A stretch of DNA of 64,000 nt. It comes from Agrocybe praecox (Eukaryota > Basidiomycota > Agaricomycetes > Agaricales > Agrocybaceae). The stretch lies in NCBI GenBank assembly GCA_964017145.1, contig OZ024851.1, positions 2,790,001-2,854,000 on the forward strand, written 5' to 3'. Under the pieces are notes generated by a model. The model worked only from the letters and a program-made list of their open reading frames with translations. It was not told the origin of the DNA and searched no databases. Below are positions 59,457 to 64,000 of this stretch, one piece after another (positions within the stretch are counted from its first letter, which is position 1; each line of letters begins with the position of its first letter). The position numbers and the translations under genes were made by a program.

Positions 59457-60638
59457 ATGGCTACGACGACAATACCATCGTATCTCGCAGAAGATTCGCT
59501 CTGTTCCTTCAGCGTTCTCGACAAGGATCGTGCGAAATTGGATTACGATCTTTGCCCGTTGTGGAATCAAGCTGAAAAGAAGAAAATTCAAGTCATAATA
59601 GACGAAGATACACCCCCAACACACACACGATATCTATACGACATTGCTGCAATTGGAGAGTCTCTCTGGGATAATACTCTTCCTGCTGACCTTCAAGTAT
59701 GTTTGCCTCCAAGCTCTGATGTTATATGATTATCTTAAATTTGCAGTGCCCGAAAGGAACTTGGATTTGCCTGACAAGTGCGCAATATTTATCTATTATT
59801 TTCTTCTGTCATTTTCTAAGATTCCCACCTCAACTTCCATCATCGCAGTAATTAACACTCGACTCGATCATCCTTCTGAACCAGAGAGAATACTCCAAGT
59901 GATGCCTGTAGCTAACTTTCAAGACAGCAAACCGAAGGCAACTCTTCTTGAAAGCGACCAGGTTCAAGTTGCTCTTCATGGAGGGAAATATTTGACGAAA
60001 AAGCAGAAGGCCTTATTCCAGTATCAGTGCCAACCTGCTGCAGTAAGTTGTTTTGTTTGAACGCCTGAAACGACTGATGGTCTTCCCATTTGGTTCAGGA
60101 ATGGGAACCATATTTTCTCTGGAATTTCAACGGCACACATGCGTTTTCGTGGAAATCAAAACATGCCTGCCCAACGGTACAAGGGCCGACGCGCGTTCCT
60201 ACAGTACCAAGGCCTACGTCCACTCCTGACGAAAATCCCGAACCACCAGATAGCCCTCCGAAGGACCCAGAAGATACAGAACCAAGTAGTCCTGATCAAA
60301 GTAGCCTTTTCGGTGGACGAATGTTGCTCTTCTTTCTTTTGTGCGTGCGAAATTTCCAACTCTGATTGGCAAACCTAACATCATTCTTCAGGCTCTCAGT
60401 TTGTCTGGGGTTGTTTCTCCATCGAACGAGGAGAATGAAATCACTCTCTGCTCTGAAAGCCCTACGCATACGGGTAGCTGATAGTTTCAACTATCTGGTC
60501 TTGCCGATCAAAAAGAATCGGGCATATCAACTTGTGGAGGAAGAGTTGGATGTGCTAGATGTACAATATTCCCCACCGGAACACGACGGTGGGCGCCTAT
60601 TGAAGCAGAATAGAAACCTGCCGCATTATGGATTATGA
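59457..60638 (+). CDS. Atg27/MRH-type single-pass membrane protein
   Basis: Exons 59457-59696, 59747-59777, 59849-60042, 60099-60340 and 60392-60638 give about 317 aa. The luminal part has the Atg27/mannose-6-phosphate-receptor-homology pattern: LCSFSVLDKDRAKLDYDLCP, a CPKGTWICLTIINTR strand, VALHGGKY and WNFNGTHAFSWKSKHACP. Paired cysteines suit disulfides. A Pro-rich stalk (STPDENPEPPDSPPKDPEDT) leads to one membrane span at about residues 226-249 (FGGRMLLFFLLLSVCLGLFL) followed by a basic stop-transfer HRTRR and a cytosolic tail ending in NLPHYGL. Atg27 cycles among Golgi, endosome and vacuole and helps Atg9 traffic. The predicted start lacks a signal peptide, which the topology demands, so a short upstream exon was probably missed. 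Confidence 0.75.
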
Positions 60639-60738
60639 AGAGTCCTTGGAAGACGATCTGCAATATATCAGATATATCTATAGATAGATCAGGGGCATTG
60701 AATATATCATATGTTCGGTATGCTGGTTGTTTCTGTGA

Positions 60739-62635
60739 TCAAGGTAGAGGTTCCGTCAACCGTTGGCGAATGATATCAACAACTGTGGGGCCATAAACAG
60801 GTATGGTGTCTGTAAAATAGTCTTTTTGTCAAATCTTATGCCAAGGAGTAAATCGACCAGTACACACATCCGTTGAAATCTGTACGATTGCCAAATTCTA
60901 CTCCATGATACCACTCACCAGCTGGGTATGTGAGTGAGGTGTCGTTCCAGATGGCGTAGTGCTGATGGTCCCCAGTAATAAGTACTCGAAAGACGCATTT
61001 CGGTTTACATTCAAATGTTCATACCTTATGTCCCATGTTCTTTGCAAGAATTTCGTAATCGTGGGCGTAAGCTGCAAAATTTAATACAGTGAGTTCGCTG
61101 TCTCAAAATTGCGAAGAGAGTTTATATACTTTTCGGAAAGTATATCTCTATTACAGTTGATCGTGGTCCAGAAGGCATCCATAATTGGTGCTAAACAAAA
61201 TTTGTATATATCTGAGTTTCATACACCAATCGACTTATCGACTTACTGTGAGCCCATTGCCATGTATTCCAAGCATGATCTGTCGAGTTAATCAACAAAC
61301 CAAAAAAAAACTGTCTTAAATCAAGCGCCTAACCGTGCTCATCGCAGCTGCCTCAATTTGTTGGGTAAATGACATTGTCTCCATTGCAACCACGTTCACT
61401 TTACAGATTCCTTCTTCCTCCAACTTCATTAACGCGTCTACCAGCCTTACGTGATCGATTGGCTTTAAGCTACGGCCGTGATTTTGTCGCGAAACATAAG
61501 TTACGATAGGCGCTGGCGATTTCGGGGGAGACATGATGATTCCGGCATTGTTCATGACAGGAACGTAGCCGATTGTGTTTCTAACTAATCGTTTTCTGAG
61601 AGGTTCCCAGAAACGATCGGGTACTGTCGCATTCATGGTGCTGGAAATCATTTTGAACCATACGCTTGCTGAAGGACTACAAAATCAACAGAATGAAATG
61701 TACAGGACGAATAAACTCACTGTCTATGCGCAGCCGGTCTGCTTACGACCATGGCTCGTTCGAATACAAATGTAGAGTTGAGGTTGACGATGTCCTGCCA
61801 AAGATCGGCGCGTTCTATTGACGCCGCAGGGAATGCAGCGCGCATCAGAGGACCGTTGACACCCGCAGGATCACGCCAGTCATGGTCAAAGATATTCTAC
61901 CGGACGTTTGATAATCAAGTTGTGGCTTTAAGAATGTAGCTTACTGGTAATAAAAACCGTGCAGGTTCCGGAAGAGGCTTAGTGATTCCTGGAATGAGCA
62001 AGAGCGAGGAATAGACTCGCATTGCCCCAAGAATGAGCTCTCCCCACCAGTGGTAGTAATGCTGGTGAAAATCAGAATGATGTTGCGATTGAATGATAAT
62101 CATACTCACCCCCATGAATTGAGACGTATCGTAGAGAATGAAAGTCATCCCTCCGACAACTGTGACGCGTTCATCTAATACGAATTTAGCCTGGTTTGGG
62201 GTTATTATTTGCAGTTCCTGTGACTCTACTCAGCACTGGCAGCGGACCAGTCAAGTTTAAATCGCATGCCTTGGGGGTTGGGTCTACCGATTCTCCGTGG
62301 CCGACGTCCTGGGGCCTGGCAAGAATGAGCTTCGTATCTGGAAAAGTCGTGGGCTTCGAGGAGACCACAAAAAGTGTGCCGTTCTTGACATATAGCCTGT
62401 CGAAAATCGTGAAGCCAGTTACAGGGACGATTCCTGGCAGTGTGGTCTCCGTGATACGGGTGTTTTGTAGCGTCAAGACAGCTTCCGCTGCTGCTGGAGG
62501 AGAGCTCGTCCAAGGTGGATACTGAGCATGCATGTATGCTCGTCCCACATCGCCCGCGCGACCGCCGCTGAGCAACAGCAAAAACCCCGCTAGAAAGACA
62601 AGAATTATTGTAAACTGCTGTCGTATGGTCAACAT
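60739..62635 (-). CDS. glycosyltransferase family 61 (DUF563-type), type II membrane protein
   Basis: Ten exons: 62635-62288, 62217-62110, 62061-61945, 61896-61721, 61676-61334, 61279-61247, 61190-61130, 61071-61025, 60961-60868 and 60809-60739, about 465 aa, in phase throughout. The N-terminus MLTIRQQFTIILVFLAGFLL is a signal anchor, so the enzyme is probably Golgi-located. Family marks are ILYDTSQFMG then HYYHWWGELILGAMRVYSS (about residue 153 on), PIVTYVSRQNHGRS, and the conserved MLGIHGNGLTHQLWM near residue 366, followed by STVIEIYFP, HDYEILAKNMGHKHYAIWND and DIIRQRL. GT61 enzymes transfer pentoses or GlcNAc to glycans; the donor and acceptor cannot be told here. An apparent frame break after exon 1 disappears when the intron 62287-62218 is removed. 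Confidence 0.87.
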
Positions 62636-64000
62636 CTTCTCATAGAACGGGAAAAAGAAGGGTGAAAAGTCCGATATGCTCTGTGAGTTTTTATGGATGT
62701 ATGCACGATGGAAGTAGGCAAGATGCAGGTACGCTCATGAATTACGCCGCATAGTGATGGTACCTTGTCTTTGGTTCTCATCGTACATATGAGATGTATA
62801 TGTATCGACAACATAACGAAAACTTCATAGTTGTTTGTCCGTCGTCGTTGTTGTCGTCGTCGAAAGTTCAGTTTCATGTTATGTTATGTTATCTTTGATA
62901 CCATTGTTACGTTCGTCACATGAAAGCTCTGGTCACAAGACGCATAGGGAGACCGTCTGGCACTCCTGAGTCCTCCTTGACTCTCAATTTCAACTTCTTA
63001 AGTTCAAATAATCGATATTCAAGAGGAAATTGTGTTTCCAAATTATTTAACAGGTATGCACAGTTATATTGATTTTCTTGTGTTCGTATAATATAGTAAC
63101 GCAGTCGTGAACTTATGATTTATAAGCCTGCTCTACCCTGCTCGAAATCAGAATTCAGGCTCTACTTATAAATGTTTTACTTGAAACTCTGCGACTTGGA
63201 GACAATAGTATGCAGTGGCACCTTGCACGTATCTGTATGCAGTGATATAGTACCTTTGGACGAACAAGACGGCGCAAAAAAATAGTAGAGGCACGGCCGT
63301 TACACTCGAATTTCTAATAGGAGTGCGTACCTTGTGCGTACCACCAGATTCACCATTTATGGTCGCCTCTACGGTCATCAGGAGGATCTCTGCTATACCA
63401 AAGGCAGTCTGCGATTGGAGCGTGGCAAATGCTGCTATAGATTTATCGCGCAACATTCATGTTTTATCAAGCAGATTCGAAGGGCACCATTCATTATGTT
63501 TAAGAAAGTTAGTTTATCCTTGACTTTTATCAAACATTTACATTTTACTAAATCATGTTATATAGTCCACAGCGTTACTAGTCTCATCATCACTTGGGAT
63601 GGAATTTTCTAGGATACGCTAGATTCTACTCTGCTCCATCAACATGGTCGACCCTGCTCGGTTTCACGCTCAGTAGGCGTATCTAGACTGCGTTCGGCGT
63701 TGCGCTTTACATCCGAAAAATTACTGCTCACCTCGAGAGAATAGCCCCAAGGAACGTTCTACTGAAGGTATTTATATAGCGATTTCTTCGTCTTTCCCCT
63801 AATCTGTTTGTTATATCACAGAGAGTTATGACACCCTCCTTTACCGCAGCATTTCGCGATCCATCAAATCTGTGGCTGTTATTTGACAGTGTTATCCGAT
63901 TAAATCGTTGACAGCCTCATATAGCTCATTCTAGTTTTCCCGCGCGAATGAGTCACTTAACCATAATCTCTGGTTTGCTCTGCAATTCGGTCCCGCTTGT
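62636..64000. other. right window edge, no firm gene
   Basis: The first part is the GT61 upstream region, with a GTTATGTTAT repeat near 62877-62892. A minus-strand frame at 63166-63456 starts at an ATG and contains a membrane-like stretch (VPLLFFCAVLFVQRYYITAY), but it has no family match I recognise and may be chance. Confidence 0.4.

Noticed and set aside
62186..62635. Apparent frameshift in the GT61 gene after exon 1
   Set aside because: Removing a GT-AG intron (62287-62218) restores the frame directly into the conserved ELQIITPNQAK segment.
1..64000. CRISPR array, rRNA operon or viral genome
   Set aside because: No regularly spaced direct repeats, rRNA signatures or viral hallmark genes were seen; the content is intron-rich fungal nuclear DNA.

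Overview
The window looks like nuclear DNA of a mushroom-forming basidiomycete (Agaricomycetes). Genes are split by many short introns of roughly 45-90 nt with GT-AG borders. The protein content also fits: an expanded aryl-alcohol dehydrogenase family, a mushroom-type NACHT NTPase, a fungal bestrophin, a family 61 glycosyltransferase, Crypton-type recombination genes and an intron-containing tRNA-Asp. All exon structures were read by eye from splice signals and frame continuity.

Layout. 0-6.6 kb: a weak hypothetical ORF, a bestrophin-family anion channel (minus) and tRNA-Asp(GTC). 6.6-13 kb: a compact accessory module with an XPG/FEN1-like nuclease (+), a Crypton-type tyrosine recombinase (+) and a convergent SAP-domain protein (-). 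13.8-15.4 kb: a decayed relative of this module, with a GCR1_C-type DNA-binding ORF, an inverted fragment of the same gene and a broken XPG start. 16.1-25.2 kb: four intact aryl-alcohol dehydrogenases with an EasG/NmrA-like reductase among them. 26-28.8 kb: a NACHT NTPase. 29.4-30.2 kb: a dehydrogenase pseudogene. 30.2-37.7 kb: no gene found, but a perfect-looking 96-bp-armed foldback. 37.7-46.0 kb: one giant Ser-rich protein with an RRM-like C-terminus. 46-49.9 kb: no gene found. 49.9-51.4 kb: a fifth intact dehydrogenase with a GC-AG intron. 52.0-54.3 kb: a kinase whose N-terminus carries two GIT/Spa2-homology repeats. 55-59 kb: a PL26 (exo-rhamnogalacturonan lyase-like) protein, divergent from an Atg27/MRH-type membrane protein (59.4-60.6 kb). 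60.7-62.6 kb: a GT61 glycosyltransferase.

How they fit together. The dehydrogenases and the EasG-like reductase are all NAD(P)H oxidoreductases and could act on aromatic aldehydes or related metabolites, but no scaffold-forming enzyme is visible, so calling this a biosynthetic cluster would go too far. The most unusual content is the nuclease/recombinase/SAP module with its degraded neighbour, and the Spa2-homology/kinase fusion.
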